Part shown: positions 8,361 to 16,812 of the stretch, piece after piece
Layout of the letters: each line of letters opens with the position of its first letter
How positions within the stretch are numbered: position 1 is the stretch's first letter
NCBI RefSeq assembly: GCF_004216715.1
Contig: NZ_SGXG01000001.1
Span: 4,386,501-4,450,500, forward strand
Direction of reading: 5' to 3'
Length of the DNA: 64,000 nt
Source of the DNA: Cecembia calidifontis
Lineage (GTDB): Bacteria; Bacteroidota; Bacteroidia; Cytophagales; Cyclobacteriaceae
Made by a program: the position numbers and the translations under genes
The notes under the pieces: model-generated
Told to the model about the DNA's origin: nothing
The model's input: the letters and a program-made list of their open reading frames with translations, nothing else
Databases searched by the model: none

Positions 8361-9362
8361 TCAAATTTTAATTTCAAATTTCAATACGCCATTATCATGC
8401 TGGATTTTGTGAAACCCTAAACTTTCAAATATTTTTATCGAAGCAATATTGTCAGTTTGAACCAATCCCACAACTTTTTTCACTCCAATTCCTTCGTTCT
8501 TGAGATCAGATAAAAACATTTGAACAATTTTATTTCCAAATCCCCTGCCTTTATGTCCGGGCGCAATCAAATAACTGATGATTCCTTCTTGTTCCTTGAT
8601 ATCCAATCTTATAGAACCCACGGGTAATCCATTATCATCAAGGATTTTATAAAGACAATCAGGGTTAGAAATTTTTGACGTAAACCAACTGGTATGCGTA
8701 TCAAGATTGATCCATTCCTTTGAAAATGAGTATTGCCTGGTTTCGGAATGATTGGCCCAATCAAAAGTCAAACTGACATCCTCTTGTGTAGCTTTCCTCA
8801 ATGAGAGTTTAGTATGGATTTTAGTATGAATCAACACATCAATGAATTTTCCTTCAAACAAGCAATGTTCCCGTAATCTGGCATCTAATTTAAAACCTGC
8901 CTTTTCCAAAGCTGGGTAAAGTTTTGGACGGTTATCAAATGCATAGGTGAAAATTTTATGCAACTCCAATTCCTGAAAGGCTACTTCTTCTATCAACTTT
9001 AAATAAATCCCCCAGTGGTTTTCAAAATGTTCCTTTTCCAATGCCGTATCCATAATAAAGGATATCTCTGCATTTTTATCTATCCAGTTGATATGGACCA
9101 GCCCTCCGTAACCGATGCATTCTCCATTCTCTAAATAGGAAAACAAAATCTGATTGGGTTTATCCTGCTCAAAAAGTTGGGCTACCACATTTTCAAAATA
9201 AGCATCCTGATCAGCTTCTGTCAAGGGCTGATTCTGTCTAAGGTGATAAATCTGTTCATTGCGCCACTTCATAATGGCATACCTATCCTCCATTCTAATT
9301 GGAGCAATTGAATAGTTTCCGGAGGTGTAAACCTGCCTATTTAATACTTTGTAGGTAGCCAT
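8361..9362 (-). CDS. Tandem GNAT acetyltransferase of the pseudaminic acid block (PseH-like)
   Basis: 333 residues with two GNAT domains in one chain. Domain 1 (about 15-175) runs from IAPIRMEDRYAIMKWRN to EKAGFKLDARLREHC, like RimJ/PseH. Domain 2 (about 182-333) begins LSLRKATQEDVSLTFDWAN and has the acetyl-CoA loop GHKGRGFGNKIV and the ending IFESLGFHKI. Domain 2 resembles the acetyltransferase domain often joined to PseG. One domain probably performs the PseH step, N-acetylation of UDP-4-amino-4,6-dideoxy-AltNAc. The hydrolase part of PseG is not present. It overlaps pseF by 26 bp and is 1 bp from pseI, so it is translationally coupled. Which domain does what is unknown. Confidence 0.8.
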   Translation of the reverse strand: MATYKVLNRQVYTSGNYSIAPIRMEDRYAIMKWRNEQIYHLRQNQPLTEADQDAYFENVVAQLFEQDKPNQILFSYLENGECIGYGGLVHINWIDKNAEISFIMDTALEKEHFENHWGIYLKLIEEVAFQELELHKIFTYAFDNRPKLYPALEKAGFKLDARLREHCLFEGKFIDVLIHTKIHTKLSLRKATQEDVSLTFDWANHSETRQYSFSKEWINLDTHTSWFTSKISNPDCLYKILDDNGLPVGSIRLDIKEQEGIISYLIAPGHKGRGFGNKIVQMFLSDLKNEGIGVKKVVGLVQTDNIASIKIFESLGFHKIQHDNGVLKFEIKI

Positions 9363-10035
9363 ATTTCAGTTCTGCCAAATGCCAGTCATGTTCGTTGTCT
9401 ATGTCCTGAACTTCCAATGTACTGATCTCCAAACCAATGGAATTATTTGTAAATAATTGCCCAGACTTCAAAAACCTATCTACTACAAACCAATACCATT
9501 GGCCTGCATCATGAAAGGCTTCCGGAAAATCCTGTGATCTTTTATTCAGGTTTTCCGGCCAGATCATGCCAACCCTTCCATCATCTGATCTTTTGAAACT
9601 CCTGAATATGGGATAAGAAAAAGCAGAAATTGGAAAAACACTATCCGCATTTTCTGTGATCAGTTTATTAAATCCTTCTGCTAACCTTTGGGCCGTTGTA
9701 AATGGCGCTGTTGCATAACAACAGCAAGCATATTCAAAACTTATCCCCTCATTTTCATACTTCTTTAAAACCTCAGCCAGCACATCAGCAGTCGTTGCAA
9801 AATCATCTGCAGTGGATGCACTTCTCATAAAAGGAACCTCTGCCCCATACTTTACTGAAACTCCTGCAATTTCCTCATCATCCGTTGAAACCATCACTTT
9901 ATCAAAAAGTCCGGATTGCAAAGCAGCTTCAATACTATAGGCTATGATAGGTTTCCCCCAAAAATCCCTGATATTTTTCCTGGGAATCCTCTTACTTCCA
10001 CCCCTAGCCGGAATTATACAAAGCTTACTCATCAA
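9337..10035 (-). CDS. pseF: CMP-pseudaminic acid synthetase (cytidylyltransferase)
   Basis: 232 residues. The N-terminal CTP-binding motif is IPARGGSKRIPRKNI (about 7-21), followed by VMVSTDDEEIA and the central YATAPF, all typical of acylneuraminate cytidylyltransferases. The length and the flanking pseC and pseI genes point to PseF rather than NeuA. It activates pseudaminic acid with CTP to the CMP-sugar used by glycosyltransferases. The start at 10035 (or the second Met at 10032) overlaps the end of pseC by about 11 bp. Confidence 0.9.
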   Translation of the reverse strand: MMSKLCIIPARGGSKRIPRKNIRDFWGKPIIAYSIEAALQSGLFDKVMVSTDDEEIAGVSVKYGAEVPFMRSASTADDFATTADVLAEVLKKYENEGISFEYACCCYATAPFTTAQRLAEGFNKLITENADSVFPISAFSYPIFRSFKRSDDGRVGMIWPENLNKRSQDFPEAFHDAGQWYWFVVDRFLKSGQLFTNNSIGLEISTLEVQDIDNEHDWHLAELKYGYLQSIK

Positions 10036-11179
10036 AAAACTTATATACAGACTGTATCACAAAATCCTGTTCCTCAAGGGTCAACGTGGGATACACGGGA
10101 AGGCTTAGGCAACCAGAATAATACTTTTCTGCCATTGGCAAATCACCTTCTTTCCATCCAAATTGCCTGTAATAAGGCATCAAATGGGCAGGTATATAGT
10201 GGATTTGGGCAAAAATATTCAAGCTTCTCAAATAATTTATTAACTCTTTGCGCTTCTCCACTTGAATCACATACAGGTGATAGGCATGTCCTTCAACCAC
10301 TCCAGATTGGTGTTTGATTGGGGTAAAATCTTTAAATGCTTCGAAGTATCTGGTTGCTATTTCCTTTCTTTTTTGCAAACCTGCATCAGCTCTTTTTAAC
10401 TGGCTTAAGCCTAAAGCAGACTGAAAATCAGTAAGTCTATAGTTATAGCCCAGTTCCTGCATTTCATAATACCATACGCCATGATCCTCTATCTTGAGCG
10501 TTGGATCCTGTTGTATGCCATGAGTTCTTAAGTTAAGAAGCTTTTTATACAATACTTCATCATTGGTGGTTATCATCCCTCCTTCCCCGGCTGCAATATG
10601 TTTGACAGGATGGAAAGAAAAAATAGCCAAATCAGCATACCTTCCCGAACCTGACATCACTTTTTCGCCAGCACTATTGATAAAATAGCCCCCCGGAGAA
10701 TGGCAGGCATCTTCGATAATCCAACAGCCAAATTCATCTGCCAACGCTCTGAATGCTTCCATATCCACTACCCTGCCGGCAAAATTTACCGGAATAATAC
10801 CTTTGATTTCTTTTTGAGTATCTGCCTCAAGTAGTTCTCTAACTTTATTGATATCTAATAAATATGTATCTGGATCAATGTCTGCAAAAACAACTTCTCC
10901 CCCACAATATCGGACACAGTTAGCCGATGCCACGAAAGTAATCGGAGTTGTAATGACCTTATCCCCTGGCTGTACTCCTAATGCCATCGCATTTAAGTGA
11001 AGGGCCGCCGTTCCGTTTGATACAGCCACCGCATATTTTGCGCCAACATAAGAGGCAAATGCTTCCTCAAATTTTTTTATATTCGGTCCCTGTGTCAACC
11101 ATTCTGATTGCAACACTTCCACTACAGCATCAATATCTTCTTGGGTAATATGCTGTCTGCCGTACGGTATTTTTTTCAT
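10025..11179 (-). CDS. pseC: UDP-4-amino-4,6-dideoxy-N-acetyl-L-altrosamine transaminase
   Basis: 384 residues, a DegT/DnrJ/EryC1 aminotransferase of normal length. It starts IPYGRQHITQEDIDAVVEVL, has the cofactor region VSNGTAALHLNA, ITFVASANC and EDACHSPGG, and the PLP-binding lysine in FSFHPVKHIAAGEGG near residue 190. These are close to PseC of the pseudaminic acid pathway, which converts the 4-keto sugar made by PseB to the 4-amino sugar. It is the first gene of the pse block. The expected upstream partner pseB is absent; instead there is about 570 bp of non-coding DNA and an IS1380-type element. Confidence 0.92.
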   Translation of the reverse strand: MKKIPYGRQHITQEDIDAVVEVLQSEWLTQGPNIKKFEEAFASYVGAKYAVAVSNGTAALHLNAMALGVQPGDKVITTPITFVASANCVRYCGGEVVFADIDPDTYLLDINKVRELLEADTQKEIKGIIPVNFAGRVVDMEAFRALADEFGCWIIEDACHSPGGYFINSAGEKVMSGSGRYADLAIFSFHPVKHIAAGEGGMITTNDEVLYKKLLNLRTHGIQQDPTLKIEDHGVWYYEMQELGYNYRLTDFQSALGLSQLKRADAGLQKRKEIATRYFEAFKDFTPIKHQSGVVEGHAYHLYVIQVEKRKELINYLRSLNIFAQIHYIPAHLMPYYRQFGWKEGDLPMAEKYYSGCLSLPVYPTLTLEEQDFVIQSVYKFFDE

Positions 11180-11746
11180 TTAAACTTTAAAAGTTAGCTG
11201 TACAATTTCATTTTTAATTTATGGATTCAATCCTGACCATTCTTTTGGATATTCTTATCAAGCAGAAACAATGAGCGGCTTTTTCTTTAACTGGATTTTG
11301 AAAAAGAACAAAATCAATTAACCATTTAAATCTTCAATTCCATCACCAACCAGAGAAAAATTCAACTGGCTTCTCCCATTTAAAATTATTTTCAAGGGCA
11401 GAAAGTTTACAAGACTTTGATTTGGTAGCACCCATTGACCTAATTTGGTCAAAGTCTAAATCATTCAACAAAGTCGCATTTTATTTCCCTTGCGTTTCCA
11501 AAAAGACTGAGATCACATTCTTTGTCCATTCGACAGAGTTTGTTCCATATCCCAATCCATTGTATTCAAAGCTTGGTTAATGTTTCTCTATTACGGCAAA
11601 TAATTTTGATCTATAATTATCAGGGCCATTCAAATACGCTTTTTTCAAATCTTAAAAAAACCTGTGTTAATCAACAGTGGATATTTTTTTAACATTCAGG
11701 AAGTTAGTGGCTTTACTTTGGAAATATTCACTCCATTAATATAAAA
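11180..11746. other. Gene-free stretch, probably decayed coding DNA
   Basis: About 570 bp between pseC and the IS1380-type element holds no intact gene. On the minus strand short protein-like stretches can be read, each soon ended by a stop: GTNSVEWTKNVISVFLE (around 11490-11545), ALENNFKWEKPVEFFSGW (around 11350-11405) and EYPKEWSGLNP (around 11220-11260). They look like ends of degraded genes, but I cannot name the family. This is where pseB would normally stand. No promoter motif could be fixed with confidence, although the pse operon promoter should lie near the pseC end. Confidence 0.35.
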
Positions 11747-11774
11747 CCTTAAATCCGCAGGGCGGATTTAAAAA

Positions 11775-11832
11775 AAGCCGAAAAAGTGGCTGAATTTATT
11801 CAATTCAGGCTTTTCCGGCTCGTTTTTTTTTC
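11775..11832 (+). terminator. Rho-independent-type terminator inside the IS1380-type element
   Basis: AGCCGAAAAAGTGGCTGAATT pairs imperfectly with AATTCAGGCTTTTCCGGCT around a short loop, followed by a run of T. It lies between the left inverted repeat and the transposase start, so it should stop transcription entering the element from the left. Confidence 0.7.
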
Positions 11833-11858
11833 ACTTATTTAGGTGTTACCACACATCC

Positions 11859-13178
11859 TTGATAAGCGGTATGAAAATTACGAATTCGACAGAAAAAATC
11901 ACACCTTTCGGAGGTTTTAATTTTGTTTTTAACTCTTTCAAAAATTCTGGTCTCCCAGAACTCATTGATAATCAATTGGGGGTTAGAGCCTTAAGGGGAG
12001 GGTTTTCATACAGTGACATTTTCGCCAATCATATGGCTATTTTCTTTAATGGTGGCGACTGTACTGAAGATATCAATGTTCACTTGAGAGACGCACTTGA
12101 ACAGGTCCCTTCATTTTCAGTATGCAGTGCCGATACAATTCTGAGAGGTATCAAAGAGCTTGCTGTTGATACAGAACTCTTTATAAATCCGTCCAGTGGA
12201 GTAAGCCATGAATTTAATATCAATGGAAAACTCAACAGCTTGTTGTTAAAATCAGCTTGTAAGACCGGATTACTCAAGTCAGGTGTTGCTTACGACCTCG
12301 ATTATGACAACACCGTCATTCCAACTGAAAAGTACGATTCAAAAAAGACATATAAACACGTCTATGGATATCAGCCAGGTGTAGCTTCCATAGCACATCC
12401 TGAATTTTCACAGGCCATTCCTGTGTACGTAGAGGGCAGAAATGGCAACAGTCAGGCCAAATATTTGCAGGCTGATACACTTACACGCATGTTTGGGCAG
12501 CTTACCAATGAAAATATCCGTATCGGAAGGTTCAGAGCCGATTCAGCATCCTATCAGGAAGAAGTTCTCCGCACACTGGAAGCACATACCGAAAGCTTTT
12601 ATATACGGGCAAACAGATGTGCCAAACTGGATAATATCCTTGGAAGTATAGCCCCTGAGAAGTGGCAGAAAATACGTTTGGGTGTACAGGAAATGGAAGT
12701 TACTGACCTATCCGACTACAAACCTTTCGGTAAAGACAGGTCTTACAGGCTGGTCATTACCAGAATCAGGCGTAAAGACGGGCAGGCAGATGTGTTTAGT
12801 GGAGATGCATTTACTTACAGGGCTATTCTGACCAATGAACATACATCGTCCAATGAAGCTGTTGTAAGGTTTTATAACGCCCGGGGTGCAAGCGAACGCT
12901 TGTTTGATGTACTCAACAATGACTTTGGCTGGTCTAAGTTGCCCTGTTCGTTCCTTGCAGAGAATACCTCCTTTATGCTTATGACGGCTATGTATGCCAA
13001 TTTTTACACCTATATCATTGGAGAGTATTCCAGAAAAGTTGATTGGCTTAAGCCTACCGACAGGCTCAAGAAGTTTATCTTCAGATTTATCACTGTTTCA
13101 GCCAAGTGGATAAGAACGGGAAGAAGAGAAGTGCTCAAACTGTTCACGAGTAAGGATTACAAGCCGATTTTGAACTAA
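11859..13178 (+). CDS. IS1380-family transposase
   Basis: 439 residues, of normal length for the family. The N-terminus (EKITPFGGFNFVFNSFKNSGL) and the catalytic region with Asp in GVAYDLDYDNTVIPTEKY, Asp in RFRADSASYQEEVL, and the C-terminal stretch ending in FYNARGASERLFDVLNNDFGW fit DDE_Tnp_1 transposases of IS1380 type. A downstream Met at residue 5 (MKITNSTEK, 11871) is an alternative start. The frame is complete, so the element may be mobile. Confidence 0.9.
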   Translation: MISGMKITNSTEKITPFGGFNFVFNSFKNSGLPELIDNQLGVRALRGGFSYSDIFANHMAIFFNGGDCTEDINVHLRDALEQVPSFSVCSADTILRGIKELAVDTELFINPSSGVSHEFNINGKLNSLLLKSACKTGLLKSGVAYDLDYDNTVIPTEKYDSKKTYKHVYGYQPGVASIAHPEFSQAIPVYVEGRNGNSQAKYLQADTLTRMFGQLTNENIRIGRFRADSASYQEEVLRTLEAHTESFYIRANRCAKLDNILGSIAPEKWQKIRLGVQEMEVTDLSDYKPFGKDRSYRLVITRIRRKDGQADVFSGDAFTYRAILTNEHTSSNEAVVRFYNARGASERLFDVLNNDFGWSKLPCSFLAENTSFMLMTAMYANFYTYIIGEYSRKVDWLKPTDRLKKFIFRFITVSAKWIRTGRREVLKLFTSKDYKPILN

Positions 13179-13455
13179 ATTCAGATAAAAACCCCTCAGG
13201 AGCTCAAAAAATAAAGATTTACAGGGAAGAGGTATGCCTTTTCCATTAAAATTGAGGAAAAAAACCGTCCATTTTATCCTCAAACCTAAAATCCATTGTC
13301 TCAAAACTATGAACACTCTTCAATCAAAGGGAAGAAATTCCCGAACTAGACCAAAAATGAACACAAACAAGCAGATTCAAATCTCCAAACTAAAATCCTG
13401 CGGATTTTAGGTAAAATATTTTTTTGACGCCAATTATGGAAATGATAGAACCAAA

Positions 13456-15252
13456 TCAAAGAATTTCCTGCAATTCTACCATTTTTTTAAAATTTCCCGA
13501 ATGATGGATCAATTTTTCAAAACTTCCTTTTTCTTCTATCCGGCCCTGACTCATCAGCACCACCTCATCAGCATTTCGGATGGTGGACAGCCTATGGGCC
13601 ACAATCAGGATGGTGTATTGCCCCTTCAATTGGTCAATATTGTCCTGTATGGCCTTTTCGGTTTCGGAATCCAGGGCCGAAGTGGCCTCGTCCATTACCA
13701 GGATATCGATCTCCTTGTACAGCTCCCGGGCGATGGAAAGCCGCTGCCGCTGCCCCCCGGAGAGGTTGATGCCATTGTTCCCCAAGACCGCCCCCTCCTG
13801 ACCCTCCAGGCTCCTCACAAAGTCTGCGATGGCTGCCTTGTCCAGGGCTTCCCAGAAGCGCTTTCGGTTGGTCGAACTCGGTACCGCCCAGAAGGTCACA
13901 TTGTTGAAAACCGTGTCATTGAAAATCACAGGCTCCTGGGTAATGTACCCGATGCGGGACTGATAGGTGCGGATATCCAGGTCCCGGATGTCCTGCCCAT
14001 CGATCAGGATTTGGCCTTTTTCGGGCGGCATCAGGCCGGCAATCAGGTTGACCAAGGTGGTCTTGCCCGAGCCCGATTCCCCCACAAAGGCATAGGTCTT
14101 TTTGGCTTCCAGTGCCAGGTCAATGTCCTGAAGGATGATTTTGTTTCCGTACCGGAAGTCCAGTCCCCTAAGCTGTATGCCTTCCCTGAAGCGCTCCAAG
14201 GGTTGCTTGCCGTAGCGCTCCTGTTGCTTGCTGATTTCCTTTTGGAAGCCCGTCATGTTCTCCAGCGAACCGGAGACATTGAGGAAGTTGTTCCACATGG
14301 TCTGCACATGCATCAGGTAGGTCAAGGCCCGAAAGAAAAAGAGCAGGGAAAGGATAATCAGCCCTAATCCGGAACCAAAGACCTTGACCTGCACGAGGAT
14401 CACCGCCACCACCACCGCGATGGTCAGGGGCTCCCGGGTAGCCTCTAAGATGGCATTGTAATAGCCGATTTTTTTATTGTTGTCCTCGATGGAACGGATG
14501 GCGGTTTTGAGTTTGTCGGAAAAGACGCTGTTCAGGGCAGTAGCTTTTAGGTATTTGAAAAAGGCCACTTTCTGGATCAGCAGTCCCTGATAGCCATGGG
14601 CATCGAGGGTGATTTTTTTGGAAACCGCCTTGGTCCTTTTGTACAGCTGTTGAAAAAGAAAATTGGACAGCACCCCTCCCACCGCTATCAGCAGGGCAAA
14701 CTGGGGATTGGCCAAGAAGGCCAGCAGCACATAGACCGTCAGCATGATGGCAGACTGCATGGTACTCATGTAGAAGCGGTAGGCATTGGCCACCCTTTCG
14801 GTTTCCCCGCTGAGGGTATTCTGAATCCTGCCGGCATCGGAGGTCACGAAGGCCTTGTACTGGAAATGGGTAAGCTTGTCCACATTGTCCAATCGGAGCT
14901 TGGAGATGAAATACTGTTGGACGATGACCTTGTAATATTGCTCCACAAACTTGGCGATGCCCTTGAGGGAAAAGAAAAAGAGCATGGTGAGCAGCACGGT
15001 CACCAGGCTAAGTTCCAGGCCGAGTATGGTGAGTCCCTTGACCAGAAAGGCCAGGTTGCCCAGTCCTTCTGCACTTGCTGTCCCATCCCCTACCATCTCC
15101 AGCATGGGGATAAACATGGCGAGGCCGAAGCCGTCCATCAGGCCTACTAGGATACTGAGTCCCAGGGCCACAAAGATCCTGTAGCGCAGTTGCAGGTAAA
15201 AGTAACTGAAATGCGTAAAGTATTTGAGGACAAACTTCTTAAGCAGCAACAT
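13456..15252 (-). CDS. ABC transporter, fused permease and ATPase (glycan/lipid flippase type)
   Basis: 598 residues. An N-terminal exporter-type membrane domain with about six spans (about 15-310) is followed by an ATPase domain with Walker A GESGSGKTT near residue 395, the signature LSGGQRQRLSIAREL, Walker B ILVMDEATSALD and the H-loop His in IVAHRLST. The layout is that of MsbA and PglK, and the position among glycan genes suggests flipping of a lipid-linked oligosaccharide across the inner membrane. It starts 5 bp after the stop of the upstream glycosyltransferase-like gene. Its DNA is clearly richer in G and C than the neighbouring genes, which suggests a different origin. The substrate is not proven. 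Confidence 0.88.
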   Translation of the reverse strand: MLLLKKFVLKYFTHFSYFYLQLRYRIFVALGLSILVGLMDGFGLAMFIPMLEMVGDGTASAEGLGNLAFLVKGLTILGLELSLVTVLLTMLFFFSLKGIAKFVEQYYKVIVQQYFISKLRLDNVDKLTHFQYKAFVTSDAGRIQNTLSGETERVANAYRFYMSTMQSAIMLTVYVLLAFLANPQFALLIAVGGVLSNFLFQQLYKRTKAVSKKITLDAHGYQGLLIQKVAFFKYLKATALNSVFSDKLKTAIRSIEDNNKKIGYYNAILEATREPLTIAVVVAVILVQVKVFGSGLGLIILSLLFFFRALTYLMHVQTMWNNFLNVSGSLENMTGFQKEISKQQERYGKQPLERFREGIQLRGLDFRYGNKIILQDIDLALEAKKTYAFVGESGSGKTTLVNLIAGLMPPEKGQILIDGQDIRDLDIRTYQSRIGYITQEPVIFNDTVFNNVTFWAVPSSTNRKRFWEALDKAAIADFVRSLEGQEGAVLGNNGINLSGGQRQRLSIARELYKEIDILVMDEATSALDSETEKAIQDNIDQLKGQYTILIVAHRLSTIRNADEVVLMSQGRIEEKGSFEKLIHHSGNFKKMVELQEIL

Positions 15253-15256
15253 CCGA

Positions 15257-16418
15257 TTATGAAATAGACTGAGTACCAGGCGATGGAAAAAAAGGGAACT
15301 GACTTAGCCCCATCCCCGCCAATCCAAATATAAGGGGTAAGATCGGAGATAGGAACCTTCCGTCCCAATCTTCGGTCATAATCCCAACAGTAAGCGCATG
15401 AATGCCAATAAAAACCACAGAAAAAAGAAGGGCAGACCGGTCCATCCTGCCGGATTTCAGGAAGCGTAGGGCAAGGTAATAAGAAGGTAAGAGTAGCAAA
15501 ATAGAATGGACATTATGCATCCAGGACCAAAAGGGCCGCACATGAAGAAAAAAAAGCAAAAGTTTCCCGACAAATTGCTTGAACCAAAACCAAGGGTTAT
15601 AGAGCACAAAAAGGATGATTTGTATAAAAACGGAGTAGGATTTGTCCGGCATGCGCAAATCAGCAGGTGGCTCCAAGCTCAGATAGGGATAAAAATCTTT
15701 GCCTTCAAATAAAAACATACCATAAATCAAGTCTCCCCTTTCATAATCATACAAAATAAAAAATGTTTCCAACATGGTATTCAACAGCAGCATCATTCCT
15801 GCCAAGGTAAATAGAACCAGTCCGGTTTTGAGGAATGGGCTTTTTTTTTTTCCAGTAGCCATATAGAACAGGAACTGTCAGTGCGCCCAATAGGGCAATA
15901 CCTGTGGGTTTACAGAAAATGGTAGCCAAAAATATGAAACAGGATAATGCTTTTCCAAGGATCCCCCATTGCTGACTTCTCCATTGAACCAGGCACCAAA
16001 GACTGAAACAGGTGAGGGAGATATAAAGGGATTCGGTCAGAATGTAAGCTGGATATAGGGTGTTTTTAAAATAAAGGAGATACAGTAATCCGCTTACCCC
16101 CGCTGCCCAATCGTTTTGTGAGTAAAGCCTTACGGCCTTGTAGAGGCATATCAGGGCTATAAGTCCCATGGAGTATTGGGCAAAAACAATCAGCGCCGGG
16201 GAAGGATGGAGATAAGAAAGCAGCAGGATAAAAATCGGGTAGGTTACGTACCAGATATTGTGTTCTTCCACAAAAAAGCCCAGCTCCCTCATATTGGCTG
16301 CATAATCCAAATAGCGGGGAGAATCAGCCACTATTTTGATCCCCAAATACTGAAACATCAGGTAGCTGCTGATCAGGTACAGGATGCCCAGGATGGGAAG
16401 AATGTATTTGGTTGGCAT
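15257..16418 (-). pseudogene. Polytopic glycosyltransferase-like gene, frameshifted at an A11 tract
   Basis: Two overlapping frames make one membrane protein of about 385 residues. The first (from ATG 16418) reads through YGYWKKKK and goes out of frame; the second continues KKKSPFLKTGLVLF to the stop at 15257. The switch is at a run of 11 T on the plus strand (15841-15851); ten bases would restore one frame. Many hydrophobic helices and an early acidic loop (VADSPRYLDYAANM) fit a GT-C, ArnT- or DUF2029-like sugar transferase using lipid-linked donors. It ends 5 bp before the ABC flippase gene. The shift could be true decay, reversible slippage, or a base-calling error. Confidence 0.7.
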
Positions 16419-16483
16419 ACTTATAAAATGGTTTTTTTGCTTTCCTAGCTATGCCGGTTTACTACCGGATTAGGCTTCACCTT

Positions 16484-16560
16484 GTCATTTCGACGACGAG
16501 GAACGAGGAGGAGAAATCTAAGTCACGGATAAAGGATTAGATTTCTCCTTTCAGTCTAAA
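16484..16560. repeat. Short palindromic intergenic repeat
   Basis: TTGTCATTTCGACGACGAGG is followed by a palindrome, AGGAGAAATCTAA ... TTAGATTTCTCCT. A shortened, reversed relative occurs at about 22399-22430 (AGATTTCTCCTTCGTC and on to TGACAAGG). It looks like a dispersed REP-type element rather than a gene regulatory site. Confidence 0.55.
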
Positions 16561-16595
16561 TGAATTGTGTTTGATTTCAAGTTTTGATCAAAATA

Positions 16596-16785
16596 TTATT
16601 TTAAAATAAGATTAAGATGTCTGTAGTTTTTATCATATCCAACACCTGATTTAGCAACTGCAAACGCTTGTTTAATCAACTTATTCACCACCGCAGTCAT
16701 GGCTACTTTATGTGCTTTCCCTTTTGCCCTCAGGCGTAGATATAAATATTTACATGTTTGATTATAGGCTTTAGCAGACTCATAT
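16596..16785 (-). pseudogene. IS110-family transposase, C-terminal remnant
   Basis: Sixty-two codons run from the edge of the IS1182-type element to a stop at 16596. The peptide contains YNQTCKYLYLRLRAKGKAHK, VAMTAVVNKLIKQAFAVAKS and ends NLILK, which is the C-terminal end of Transposase_20 in IS110 elements. No N-terminal half is seen on the other side of the IS1182-type element, so the rest was deleted, and the remnant is inactive. Confidence 0.75.
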
Positions 16786-16812
16786 GGGGCTGTCCGAAAA
16801 GGGCAGCTTTTT

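Larger units (their letters stand above)
11747..13411 (+). mobile_element. IS1380-family insertion sequence (1665 bp)
   Basis: The left end reads CCTTAAATCCGCAGG and the right end, in reverse complement, CCTAAAATCCGCAGG, a 15-bp terminal inverted repeat with one mismatch. TAAAA stands directly outside both ends (11742-11746 and 13412-13416), a 5-bp target duplication of the size expected for this family. The length of 1665 bp is typical. Both ends also contain a short internal palindrome. It carries one intact transposase gene. It separates the pse operon from the ABC transporter gene upstream. Confidence 0.88.

Noticed and set aside
13501..15150. Long plus-strand open frames opposite the ABC flippase gene
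   Set aside because: They arise from the high G+C content of the minus-strand gene; the translated products are His/Gln/Pro-rich and not family-like.
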